Positions 1 through 7,841 of a DNA stretch of 64,000 nucleotides are shown here, piece by piece. The translations under genes were made by a program, and so were the position numbers. This stretch comes from WTFY01 sp965205685 (lineage in GTDB: Bacteria; Pseudomonadota; Gammaproteobacteria; UBA4575): contig OZ242174.1 in assembly GCA_965205685.1 (NCBI GenBank), forward strand, positions 1,364,001-1,428,000. Direction: 5' to 3'. The first letter of the stretch is position 1; every line of letters begins with the position of its first letter. Under the pieces are notes generated by a model. The model was not told the DNA's origin. It did no database searches and saw nothing but the letters and a program-made list of their open reading frames with translations.

Positions 1-596
1 CAGGAATCGATGACCAGCGCTTTCAGCGGTGCGGATTCCTGCCCTGTGGGCGCGGGGAACCGGTGCACGATCGCTTCCAGCACCTCTTCCACACCCTGCC
101 CGGTCTTGGCACTCACCAGCAACGGTTCCGATGCATCAATGCCGATCACTTCCTCGATCTCGGATGCCACGCGTACGGGGTCCGCAGACGGCAGGTCAAT
201 CTTGTTGAGCACAGGGATGATCTCCAGGCCGAGGGCAACTGCGGTGTGGCAATTGGCAACACTCTGGGCCTCCACGCCCTGGCAGGCATCCACGATCAGC
301 AATGCGCCTTCGCAGGCAGCCAGGGAGCGCGACACCTCATAGGAAAAATCAACGTGCCCGGGGGTGTCGATGAAATTCAGCCCGTATTCCTGGCCATCCT
401 TGGCCCGGTATCGCAGGGATACGCTCTGCGCCTTGATCGTGATGCCACGCTCGCGCTCAAGATCCATGGAGTCCAGCACCTGTTCACTCATCTCGCGCTC
501 GGACAAGCCACCGCAGTGCTGGATAAAACGGTCCGCTAACGTGGATTTCCCATGGTCGATGTGTGCGATGATGGAAAAGTTGCGGATGCGTTCCAT
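1..596 (-). CDS. lepA: Elongation factor 4 (LepA), N-terminal part, cut by the window edge
   Basis: This frame encodes the first ~198 residues of LepA, a ribosome-binding translational GTPase that acts on stalled or mistranslocated ribosomes. The translation begins MERIRNFSIIAHIDHGKST, containing the G1/P-loop AHIDHGKST of translational GTPases, and continues with the switch I region (RERGITIKAQ). The ATG at 594-596 aligns with the E. coli start, although no strong Shine-Dalgarno sequence precedes it. The C-terminal two thirds lie to the left of position 1. The gene follows mucD by 88 nt in the same orientation, the usual mucD-lepA order in pseudomonad-like genomes. Confidence 0.95.
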   Translation of the reverse strand, partial: MERIRNFSIIAHIDHGKSTLADRFIQHCGGLSEREMSEQVLDSMDLERERGITIKAQSVSLRYRAKDGQEYGLNFIDTPGHVDFSYEVSRSLAACEGALLIVDACQGVEAQSVANCHTAVALGLEIIPVLNKIDLPSADPVRVASEIEEVIGIDASEPLLVSAKTGQGVEEVLEAIVHRFPAPTGQESAPLKALVIDS

Positions 597-684
597 GTCA
601 TTAACAACCGGGACCAGCAGGTCCTCTCATGTGCCTGTACCCGTGGATCACCGGGCCTGTGCATGATACCTCATCGGCATCCTG

Positions 685-2121
685 TCACGGTTTCTCAGGG
701 ATCCGCATGGCCAAAAATTCCGGACCTTGTGGACGTTGCACAAGCAAGGAGACATACTTGCCAGCCGGCAGGTCTTCTACAAGGGCCTTGAAATCACCGA
801 CCGTATCCACAGGCTTGCCATTGACCATCTGGATCACATCGCCTTTTCGGATGCCTGCAAATTTTGCAGGATTTCCCTGTACATCAAGCACCACAAGGCC
901 GCCTTGGTCCAGCTTCATCGTCTCGCTCTCCTGTTCGGAGAGCGCACGCAGGGAAAGCCCCAGCACGGTATCGGTCTGTTCTTCCTCGGCGTCATCCTGG
1001 CTTGCCAGGACTTGGTCCTTGTCCGGTAACTGACCGACCTTCAGCTTGACGATCCGGGTCTTGCCATCGCGCATGACCTTCAGTTTTACAGTTTCACCCA
1101 CCTTGGTCTGGCCGACCATGACCGGCAATGCGGCAGAACTTTCTATCTCTTCGCCGTTATAGCCCAAAATGATGTCACCTACCTCGATATCCGTCTCCTC
1201 TGCCGGGCTTCCGGGCAGGATTTTAGCTACCAGTGCGCCCGCCGGCTTGTCCATGCCAAAGGACTGGGCAAGCTCCATGGTCACTTCCTGTATGTACACC
1301 CCCAGCCAGCCCCGGGACACGAAACCATGGGTCTTGAGTTGGTCCACGACATCCACCGCAACTTCGATCGGGATAGCAAACGACAGGCCCATAAAGCCGC
1401 CTGAGCGGGTGTAGATCTGGGAATTGATGCCGATGACATTGCCATCCAGGTCAAACAGCGGGCTGCCGGAATTTCCTGGATTGATCGCTACATCCGTTTG
1501 GATGAACGGGACATAGTTTTCGCTCGGCAGGCTGCGTCCCTTGGCACTCACGATGCCCGCGGTCACCGAAGCGTCAAACCCGAATGGCGAGCCTATGGCC
1601 AGTACCCACTGCCCAACCTTCACGTTCTTGGAGGAGCCAAGTTGGGCCGTCGGCAAATCCGTGGCGTCCAATTTCAGCAATGCGATGTCACTGCGGGGGT
1701 CACTGCCGACGAGTTCGGCGACCAGCATCCTTCGATCGTTCAGCTTGACGATAATCTCTTCCGCATCCTTCACGACATGGTGATTGGTAATGACGTAGCC
1801 GTCATCTGAAATGATGAAACCGGAGCCCAGTGAGCGTGAATTGAAGGACTCTCCGCCGCCCTCACCCTGTTCGCCGAAAAACCGCTGGAAGAAATCACCA
1901 AGCGGACCGTCCTTGGGGAACCCGGGAATGTCCATCCCGGGAGGCAGACCGCGATGTACCTGGGTCGGTTTGCTTGTACTGATATTCACCACAACGCCGG
2001 CGGTGTCTTCGACGAGTTCAGTAAAGTCCGGAAGACCGGAACGGCTCTGGGCCTGGGCAGCAATCGCCAGCAGGAAACCGAACCCGATTAAGTAACTTAC
2101 AACAGTATTCCCAATTTTCAT
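685..2121 (-). CDS. mucD: Periplasmic serine protease DegP/MucD (Do family)
   Basis: A 478-residue HtrA/Do protease that degrades or refolds damaged periplasmic proteins. It has an N-terminal signal peptide (about residues 1-25 ending AQAQS), a trypsin-like domain with His115 (NHHVV), Asp145 (SDIALL) and Ser218 (NPGNSGSP), and two C-terminal PDZ domains from about residue 255 to the end. The frame also opens with a GTG at 2130, but the ATG at 2121 has GGAG eight bases upstream and is preferred. It is the last gene of the algU-mucA-mucB-mucD locus. No mucC-like gene lies between mucB and mucD, only a 110-nt gap. Confidence 0.95.
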   Translation of the reverse strand: MKIGNTVVSYLIGFGFLLAIAAQAQSRSGLPDFTELVEDTAGVVVNISTSKPTQVHRGLPPGMDIPGFPKDGPLGDFFQRFFGEQGEGGGESFNSRSLGSGFIISDDGYVITNHHVVKDAEEIIVKLNDRRMLVAELVGSDPRSDIALLKLDATDLPTAQLGSSKNVKVGQWVLAIGSPFGFDASVTAGIVSAKGRSLPSENYVPFIQTDVAINPGNSGSPLFDLDGNVIGINSQIYTRSGGFMGLSFAIPIEVAVDVVDQLKTHGFVSRGWLGVYIQEVTMELAQSFGMDKPAGALVAKILPGSPAEETDIEVGDIILGYNGEEIESSAALPVMVGQTKVGETVKLKVMRDGKTRIVKLKVGQLPDKDQVLASQDDAEEEQTDTVLGLSLRALSEQESETMKLDQGGLVVLDVQGNPAKFAGIRKGDVIQMVNGKPVDTVGDFKALVEDLPAGKYVSLLVQRPQGPEFLAMRIPEKP

Positions 2122-2231
2122 GATCTGCACTCCGCGTTAACGTACTGGTCTGTCTTGCACACTACTTCGTTACAAGCCAGACCTTGTGACCCAAGTAAAG
2201 AGTTGAACGGGTTTATGGGGACAACCGGCAG

Positions 2232-3197
2232 TCAGGGGCCCGAGTAGAAAACCGACTCGCCAATACTTATTACAGTCCCCTCGGGAACCTCGCCGATGAC
2301 CGTGATCTGATGCCGGTTCAGATCACGTGCGTACGCGCTGATCACCCCTTTGTTGTGTACGCCTTCATAAAAGTGCCGGGGATCCTTCACCTTGCTGATG
2401 AATACGGAAACCGAGGCCAGGCCATCCGTCAGCACAATGTGCTGGACCGGGCTTTTGCCTGCACTCGTCTGGCGCCTTGTCACGCTGCTCAGGGAAAACC
2501 CAGGAGGCAAATTGCGTATTTTCCATGCATGATCCGGTGGCATTTCCCCGTCCTGCCCAAGCCCCGCGACCTTCCATGTGTAACCTTCCAGGGATGTGCT
2601 TCGCCTGAACATCGAATCCGGCACAGATTCGAGCATGCTGAAGCTGGTGAACATCATGCTTTCTATGCTTTCGCCTTCTGTATCGAAGGTCCTTGATTTG
2701 AGCAACATTCCCGAATCGGTATCGATGCACAGTTCATGTCCATACCGATAGGCATCCAGGGGGGTAAAGCGCACGATCTGGCAGTTGAACCCGGCAATCC
2801 GGGCCGAACCTGTTTCCTTCAATTTGTAGTGCAGGGCCAGATCGTCGAGATTTTCCGGCAAAAAGGATGGCAGACTGTATCGGGACGATGCTGTTTCAAT
2901 GACGACCAGCTTGTCTTTCGGCCATATGCAGGTCAGTACATCCCGGTCCCGGATCACTTCCCGTGCATCGCCTGTAAGGGACACCAGCTTTTCGCGCACA
3001 CCGTAGTCCGAGTGGCCATGCACAATTTTCAAGGTCTCCACCTTGCCGTCATGCATGAACACGAACGTACCCTGGTAATTGCCAGTCTCCAGAGTATGGT
3101 TCATCTGGTTCAACAGCTTCCAGATTTTGTCCTCGGCCAAAACGGCAGAAATATTGCCTGCCAGCAAGGCGGCCAGCAGCAGTCGAATCAGAACCAT
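2232..3197 (-). CDS. mucB: Sigma-E regulatory protein MucB/RseB
   Basis: A 321-residue periplasmic protein of the MucB/RseB family. It shields the anti-sigma factor MucA/RseA from cleavage and releases it on sensing mislocalised envelope lipids or proteins. A signal peptide ends near residue 21 (SAVLAEDK). The rest shows the family's lipoprotein-carrier-like N-terminal domain (YQGTFVFMHDGKVETLKI) and the smaller C-terminal domain (YEGVHNKGVISAYARDL). The start codon lies three bases after the mucA stop, so the two are almost certainly cotranscribed and translationally coupled. Confidence 0.93.
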   Translation of the reverse strand: MVLIRLLLAALLAGNISAVLAEDKIWKLLNQMNHTLETGNYQGTFVFMHDGKVETLKIVHGHSDYGVREKLVSLTGDAREVIRDRDVLTCIWPKDKLVVIETASSRYSLPSFLPENLDDLALHYKLKETGSARIAGFNCQIVRFTPLDAYRYGHELCIDTDSGMLLKSRTFDTEGESIESMMFTSFSMLESVPDSMFRRSTSLEGYTWKVAGLGQDGEMPPDHAWKIRNLPPGFSLSSVTRRQTSAGKSPVQHIVLTDGLASVSVFISKVKDPRHFYEGVHNKGVISAYARDLNRHQITVIGEVPEGTVISIGESVFYSGP

Positions 3198-3200
3198 ATT

Positions 3201-3746
3201 CTATTGATTGCCATTTTCACTGTAGGGACGGTTGTAACTTACAATTCTCACGCGAGGCATGGACACGCGGGGCGATGCATATTCGGAATGGTTGACGATG
3301 TAGCTGTTGAAGTCCTCGGCCGCCTTGGGGCTGGAGGCAAAATCCTGGACCTCGTCCTCGACCGCGTGCTCGGCGATCTCCACCGGGGCGACGCTTGATG
3401 ACGGGGTCAACGGGATAAAATCCTGCAGCATCACGAAAGAAAAGACGGCGAGCATGGCAGCGATTCCCATCCCCACCGGGATCTTTATGTTCCTGGACCA
3501 GTGCATCGGACTCCGGGTTCCCGACTCCGGGTCGAAAGACAGTTTGTCCATGACTTCCTTGCTGAAATCGGGATTCAGCCGACCGGGCAGTTGCCTGCGC
3601 ATGGCATCGCCGATGAGGTTGTAACGCTGGTAGGTTGAATACAAATCCGGATCTTGCTGTATTTTCTTTAGAATGCGCCGAGTTTCAAACTCGGAGGTCT
3701 CTTCATCCAGTATTCTGGATACAAGTTCCTGGTCCGTTTCCTTCAT
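3201..3746 (-). CDS. mucA: Anti-sigma-E factor MucA/RseA
   Basis: A 181-residue single-pass inner-membrane anti-sigma factor. The N-terminal cytoplasmic domain (about 1-80, with QDPDLYSTYQRYNLIGDAMR) matches the AlgU-binding domain of the RseA/MucA family. One hydrophobic segment lies around residues 90-110 (IPVGMGIAAMLAVFSFVML), followed by a periplasmic domain that would bind MucB. In the family, DegS and RseP cleavage releases the sigma factor. It lies 20 nt downstream of algU. The frame is full length, with no truncation of the kind found in mucoid pseudomonads. Confidence 0.93.
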   Translation of the reverse strand: MKETDQELVSRILDEETSEFETRRILKKIQQDPDLYSTYQRYNLIGDAMRRQLPGRLNPDFSKEVMDKLSFDPESGTRSPMHWSRNIKIPVGMGIAAMLAVFSFVMLQDFIPLTPSSSVAPVEIAEHAVEDEVQDFASSPKAAEDFNSYIVNHSEYASPRVSMPRVRIVSYNRPYSENGNQ

Positions 3747-3766
3747 GGCGTGATCTCTCTGTACAT

Positions 3767-4342
3767 TCAGTATAGCAGCGGTTTAAGGCATTTATCGATG
3801 GCCGCACGTGCACGAAAAATCCTGGACCTGACCGTCCCGACCGGGCACTGCATAACGCTGGCGATCTCGTCATAGCTCATACCCTCGATTTCGCGCAGCG
3901 TGATGGCGGTTCTCAGGTCATCATGCAGTCCCTGTATCACTTGCCAGACGGTATTCTCGATCTCGCGTGTAAGCAAATTCCCTTCCGGAGTGTCCTGCTC
4001 TTTCATCAGGGTGGCAGACTCCATGTGCTCGGCATCCTCGACATCCACCGTATAGGTGGGTGTCTTGCGACGTTTCGACACGATATGATTCTTGGCGGAA
4101 TTGACCACAATCTGATACAGCCACGTATAAAAAGCGCTGTCACCCCGAAAATTTGCTAGCCCCCGATAGGCCTTGATAAAAGCTTCCTGCGCGACATCCT
4201 GGGCCTCGTCCTCATCCTGTACAAAGCGACGCACGAGATTGATCACCTTGTACTGATACTTGATTACCAGTGCATCGAATGCTGCCTTGTCCCCTCTCTG
4301 AGCTCTTCTTACCAGCTCCCTATCGTGATTGTTTGCGCCCAT
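3767..4342 (-). CDS. algU: RNA polymerase sigma factor AlgU/RpoE (ECF, sigma-E)
   Basis: A 191-residue group IV sigma factor directing transcription of envelope-stress genes. Region 2 is seen at about residues 20-90 (DEAQDVAQEAFIKAYRGL, FYTWLYQIVVN) and region 4 at about 130-185 (LREIEGMSYDEIASVMQCPV, GTVRSRIFRAR). It closely resembles Pseudomonas AlgU. The ATG at 4342 is preceded by AAGGAG ten bases upstream. It heads the algU-mucA-mucB-mucD operon and lies divergent from nadB. A promoter of the type it recognises lies about 50 bases upstream. Confidence 0.96.
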   Translation of the reverse strand: MGANNHDRELVRRAQRGDKAAFDALVIKYQYKVINLVRRFVQDEDEAQDVAQEAFIKAYRGLANFRGDSAFYTWLYQIVVNSAKNHIVSKRRKTPTYTVDVEDAEHMESATLMKEQDTPEGNLLTREIENTVWQVIQGLHDDLRTAITLREIEGMSYDEIASVMQCPVGTVRSRIFRARAAIDKCLKPLLY

Positions 4343-4395
4343 CTGGGCTTGGCTCCTTTACCATCGGCTGTCCCTAGCTGACTTGCCATACCCAC

Positions 4396-4422
4396 TATGA
4401 CAATTTCAAATCGAAAGAGTTC
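4396..4422 (-). promoter_or_regulatory. Sigma-E (AlgU)-type promoter of algU
   Basis: On the minus strand the sequence reads GAACTC, 16 bases, then TCATA. This is close to the family consensus GAACTT-N16/17-TCTGA. Transcription would start near 4389, about 47 nt before the algU ATG. Autoregulation of algU/rpoE is established in related bacteria; here it is inferred from the match alone. Confidence 0.6.
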
Positions 4423-4533
4423 TTACCGGACCCCTGTGATTTCCCATATTACTGTGTAACCACCCGCTTTTGCTAAACTGGGACACATCATTTGCAACGC
4501 AGTCCGTCTGCATTACGGGAAATTCGTCCACTC

Positions 4534-6213
4534 ATGCATGATTTCGACGTTCTGATCATCGGCAGCGGCGCCGCCGGCTTGAGCCTGGCGTTGCGCATAG
4601 ACCCGAGCATGCAGGTGGCTGTGCTCTCCAAGGGCAACCTGGATGCGGGCAGTACGGCCTGGGCCCAGGGCGGGATTTCTGCAGTCATTGATGAAGGTGA
4701 CTCCATTGACCAGCACATGGCGGATACCGTGGATGCGGGTGTGGGACTTTGCGACGAAAACGCGGTGTATCACACCGTTGTCCATGGAAAGGAAATGATC
4801 GCCTGGCTGACGGACCTGGGCATCAAGTTCACGCGTGAGAAAGGGGCAGACGGTAAATCCTATTTGCACCTGACGCGCGAAGGTGGCCACACCCAGCGAA
4901 GGGTGGTGCATGCAGCGGATGCAACTGGCCGTGCCATACAGAATACGCTCATCCGAGCCGTCTCCGAGAAAGCGCATATCCAGGTATTCGAACAGCACAT
5001 CACAATTGACCTGGTTACCACGCACAAGCTCCCGGGTGCGCCGGGTGCCGGGACCGAGAACCGCTGCGTGGGCGCCTATGTACTGGATACAGCTAACCAG
5101 CGTGTGGAGACATTCAGGGCCCGGCACGTCGTACTGGCAACGGGAGGCGCGAACAAGGTGTACCTGTACACCAGTAACCCGGATGGATCATCGGGAGATG
5201 GCATTGCCATGGCCTGGCGTGCGGGCTGTCGCATTGCGAATATGGAATTCATGCAATTCCACCCTACATGCCTGTACCACCCAAACGCAAAATCCTATCT
5301 GATCACGGAGAGCGTGCGTGGAGAGGGAGGCAGACTGCTGCTTCCCGATGGTTCGGAATTCATGCATGAATTTGACTCGCGCGGCGTACTCGCACCCCGC
5401 GATATCGTTGCCCGTGCAATCGATCACAAGATGAAAAAGCTGGGTATCGATTGCGTGTACCTGGATATCAGCCACAAGCCCAAGAAATTCATACAGCAGC
5501 ACTTTCCCAATGTCTATGCACGTTGTTTGAAACTGGGCTATGACATGTGCAGGGAACCGGTACCGGTGGTGCCTGCCGCGCATTACACCTGCGGCGGAGT
5601 GATGACGGACCTGAAGGGTCGCACGGATGTCAGCCATCTGTACGCGATTGGTGAGACCACGCACACCGGGTTGCATGGTGCGAATCGCATGGCCAGCAAT
5701 TCCCTGCTTGAATGCCTGGTCTTTGCCAATACAACGAGCCAGGAGATCAATGCGGACAACCACCCGGAAGCATTCGATTGGAACATCCCGCCCTGGGATG
5801 AGAGTCGTGTGACAGAACCCGATGAAGAGATTGTTGTCGCCCATAACTGGGACGAATTGAGAAGGTTCATGTGGGACTATGTGGGCATCGTACGTACCAC
5901 AAAGCGGCTCCAACGGGCCAAGCGGCGCGTGGATTTGCTCATCTCGGAAATTGACGAGTATTACAGCAACTTCCGTGTGAACGGTGACCTGATCGAGTTA
6001 AGGAATATCACGCTGGTTGCAGACATCATCATCAAGAGCGCATTGTCCCGCAAAGAGAGTCGTGGCCTGCACTACACCCTCGACTATCCGGGCACGAACC
6101 CTGAACTGGAACACATCGACACTGTGCTGGACCCGAACACCGAAGCCTCTGCACAAAAACAGCGGGCCTGGCTTCCTGAGGCCAACCCTCAGACGGTGCT
6201 TTTCAGGAGGTGA
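4534..6213 (+). CDS. nadB: L-aspartate oxidase
   Basis: A 559-residue flavoprotein that oxidises L-aspartate to iminoaspartate, the first step of de novo NAD synthesis. The N-terminus has the FAD dinucleotide-binding motif (VLIIGSGAAGLSLAL), the succinate dehydrogenase/aspartate oxidase active-site signatures follow (GRAIQNTLI, RGEGGRLL), and the FAD-binding C-terminal part includes GLHGANRMASNSLLECL. A TTG at 4492 would add 14 residues with no family match, so the ATG at 4534 is chosen. It is divergent from algU. Its last 25 bases overlap the 3' end of orn on the other strand. Confidence 0.95.
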   Translation: MHDFDVLIIGSGAAGLSLALRIDPSMQVAVLSKGNLDAGSTAWAQGGISAVIDEGDSIDQHMADTVDAGVGLCDENAVYHTVVHGKEMIAWLTDLGIKFTREKGADGKSYLHLTREGGHTQRRVVHAADATGRAIQNTLIRAVSEKAHIQVFEQHITIDLVTTHKLPGAPGAGTENRCVGAYVLDTANQRVETFRARHVVLATGGANKVYLYTSNPDGSSGDGIAMAWRAGCRIANMEFMQFHPTCLYHPNAKSYLITESVRGEGGRLLLPDGSEFMHEFDSRGVLAPRDIVARAIDHKMKKLGIDCVYLDISHKPKKFIQQHFPNVYARCLKLGYDMCREPVPVVPAAHYTCGGVMTDLKGRTDVSHLYAIGETTHTGLHGANRMASNSLLECLVFANTTSQEINADNHPEAFDWNIPPWDESRVTEPDEEIVVAHNWDELRRFMWDYVGIVRTTKRLQRAKRRVDLLISEIDEYYSNFRVNGDLIELRNITLVADIIIKSALSRKESRGLHYTLDYPGTNPELEHIDTVLDPNTEASAQKQRAWLPEANPQTVLFRR

Positions 6214-6731
6214 CTCCGATAGTATCTGAGCTCCTCGATTGAGCCCCGGATATCGTCCAGCGCAAGGTGCTTGGATTCTTTATCAAAGCCCTTCTTTTTC
6301 GGGTACCAGCGTTGTGCCAGCTCCTTCAGGGTACTGACGTCAAGATTGCGGTAGTGGAAGTAGCGTTCGAGTTCGGGCATGAACCGCGCCAGGAAACGCC
6401 GGTCCTGGCATATGCTGTTGCCACACATCGGGGAATCATTGCTGGGCACATGCTGGCGAATGAAATTCAGGACCGCCTGCTCCGCCTGTGCCTCACTGAC
6501 CTCGCTGTTTCTGACGCGTTCGGTCAATCCGGACTTGGCATGCTGCTTCGTGTTCCAGTCATCCATGGCCTGGAGCACCGAGGGTTCCTGGTGAATTGCA
6601 AGCACGGGTCCCACCGCCAGTTCTTCCAGGTCCTTGTTGGTAACCACAGCCGCAATTTCAATGATACGGTCGCTGAAGGGGTCGAGGCCCGTCATTTCCA
6701 AATCGATCCAAACCAGATTACCAGAGCGCAT
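6189..6731 (-). CDS. orn: Oligoribonuclease
   Basis: A 180-residue DEDDh 3'-5' exoribonuclease that degrades dinucleotides and very short RNAs at the end of mRNA decay, including pGpG from c-di-GMP turnover. Exo I is WIDLEMTGL with Asp10 and Glu12; the later acidic residues (CQDRRF) and the HLALDDI motif supply the remaining metal ligands and the catalytic histidine. Length is typical (E. coli 181). It converges on nadB and the two genes overlap tail to tail by 25 bases. Confidence 0.96.
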   Translation of the reverse strand: MRSGNLVWIDLEMTGLDPFSDRIIEIAAVVTNKDLEELAVGPVLAIHQEPSVLQAMDDWNTKQHAKSGLTERVRNSEVSEAQAEQAVLNFIRQHVPSNDSPMCGNSICQDRRFLARFMPELERYFHYRNLDVSTLKELAQRWYPKKKGFDKESKHLALDDIRGSIEELRYYRSHLLKSTV

Positions 6732-6874
6732 ACATACCCGCTTTCTTGCATTTCTTTAAGGATTTACTCTGGAAAAATTTAACACATAACTGTGCCGGAC
6801 CCGGTGAAATTTTCAGGGCCATGTCCAAGTCGGCACAAATATGGCCTGGGGACATGGCGGTGCTGGACTGGCTG

Positions 6875-7501
6875 CTAGTAGGTTTTGCGACTGGCAAACG
6901 CCTGTGCAATCGTGTTCTGATCAACAAACTCCAGTTCGCCACCTACCGGCACTCCCTGCGCCAAGCGGGTGGTCTTGATGCCCTGCTTGGCTGCCATTTC
7001 ATTCAACACATGTGCAGTCACTTCACCTTCGACTGTCGAGTTGGTTGCCAAGATCACCTCGTCCACAGCCTCTTCGGAAAAGCGCCTCTCCAGAATCGGC
7101 AATCCGAGCTCCTGGGGCCCGATTCCATCCAGAGGGGAAAGACTGCCCATCAACACAAAGTACAGACCCTTGTAATCCGTGCTCTTCTCAATGGTGAAGA
7201 CATCTGCGGGATTTTCCACGACACAGATTTTCGTGCGGACCCTTGAAGCATCCAGACAGATCGAGCAGGACTCATGCTCGGTGAAAATGCGGCAATTTTT
7301 GCAGTGTCCAATTTCATCGATGGACCGGTTCAGGGCATCTGCCAGACTTTTCGCACCATCCCGGTTGCGCTGCAGCAGGTGAAATGCCATACGCTGTGCA
7401 GACTTTGGCCCGACACCGGGGAGACATTGCAGGGACTCGATCAACAGACTCAGCAGCGACGGCGGGGCCAGTTCACCGTCATCAAGATAGTTGACGGACA
7501 T
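6875..7501 (-). CDS. recR: Recombination mediator RecR
   Basis: A 208-residue RecR that works with RecF/RecO to load RecA at single-strand gaps. In order it shows the helix-hairpin-helix (LQCLPGVGPKSAQRMAF), a four-cysteine zinc finger (CKNC...CSIC), the Toprim motif (VVENPADVF) and the C-terminal RecR signature (RLAQGVPVGGELEFVD). It is seven bases downstream of ybaB in the conserved dnaX-ybaB-recR operon. The 143 nt between its stop and orn hold nothing I recognise. Confidence 0.95.
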   Translation of the reverse strand: MSVNYLDDGELAPPSLLSLLIESLQCLPGVGPKSAQRMAFHLLQRNRDGAKSLADALNRSIDEIGHCKNCRIFTEHESCSICLDASRVRTKICVVENPADVFTIEKSTDYKGLYFVLMGSLSPLDGIGPQELGLPILERRFSEEAVDEVILATNSTVEGEVTAHVLNEMAAKQGIKTTRLAQGVPVGGELEFVDQNTIAQAFASRKTY

Positions 7502-7508
7502 ACCTAAG

Positions 7509-7841
7509 TTAAAAAGGTAGCTTCATCCCGGCTGGTAGGTCCAAGCCACTGGCCAGGCTGGAGAACCGGTCCTTGGTGGACTGGTCCACCTTGTTGGATG
7601 CATCGTTGAGCGCTGCTGCAATCAGGTCTTCTAGCATGTCCTTGTCCTTCTCTAACAGGCTCTCGTCGATACGCACCTTGCGCACCTCATGTTTCCCGGT
7701 CATCACGATGGTCACCAGGCCACCACCGGACTGGCCCTCGACCTCGAGATTTTTCAACTCCTCCTGCGCCTTTTTCATGTCTTCCTGCATCTGCTGCGCT
7801 TTTTTCATCAAATTTCCGAGTCCACCTTGCATGACAGTCAT
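7509..7841 (-). CDS. ybaB: YbaB/EbfC family nucleoid-associated protein
   Basis: A 110-residue small DNA-binding protein of the YbaB/EbfC family, which forms dimers with coiled-coil arms and is encoded between dnaX and recR in most Gammaproteobacteria. The N-terminal helical region (MKKAQQMQEDMKKAQEELKN) and the conserved core (GGGLVTIVMTGKHEVRKV) are visible. Its start overlaps the end of dnaX by four bases (ATGA), indicating translational coupling. Confidence 0.94.
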   Translation of the reverse strand: MTVMQGGLGNLMKKAQQMQEDMKKAQEELKNLEVEGQSGGGLVTIVMTGKHEVRKVRIDESLLEKDKDMLEDLIAAALNDASNKVDQSTKDRFSSLASGLDLPAGMKLPF

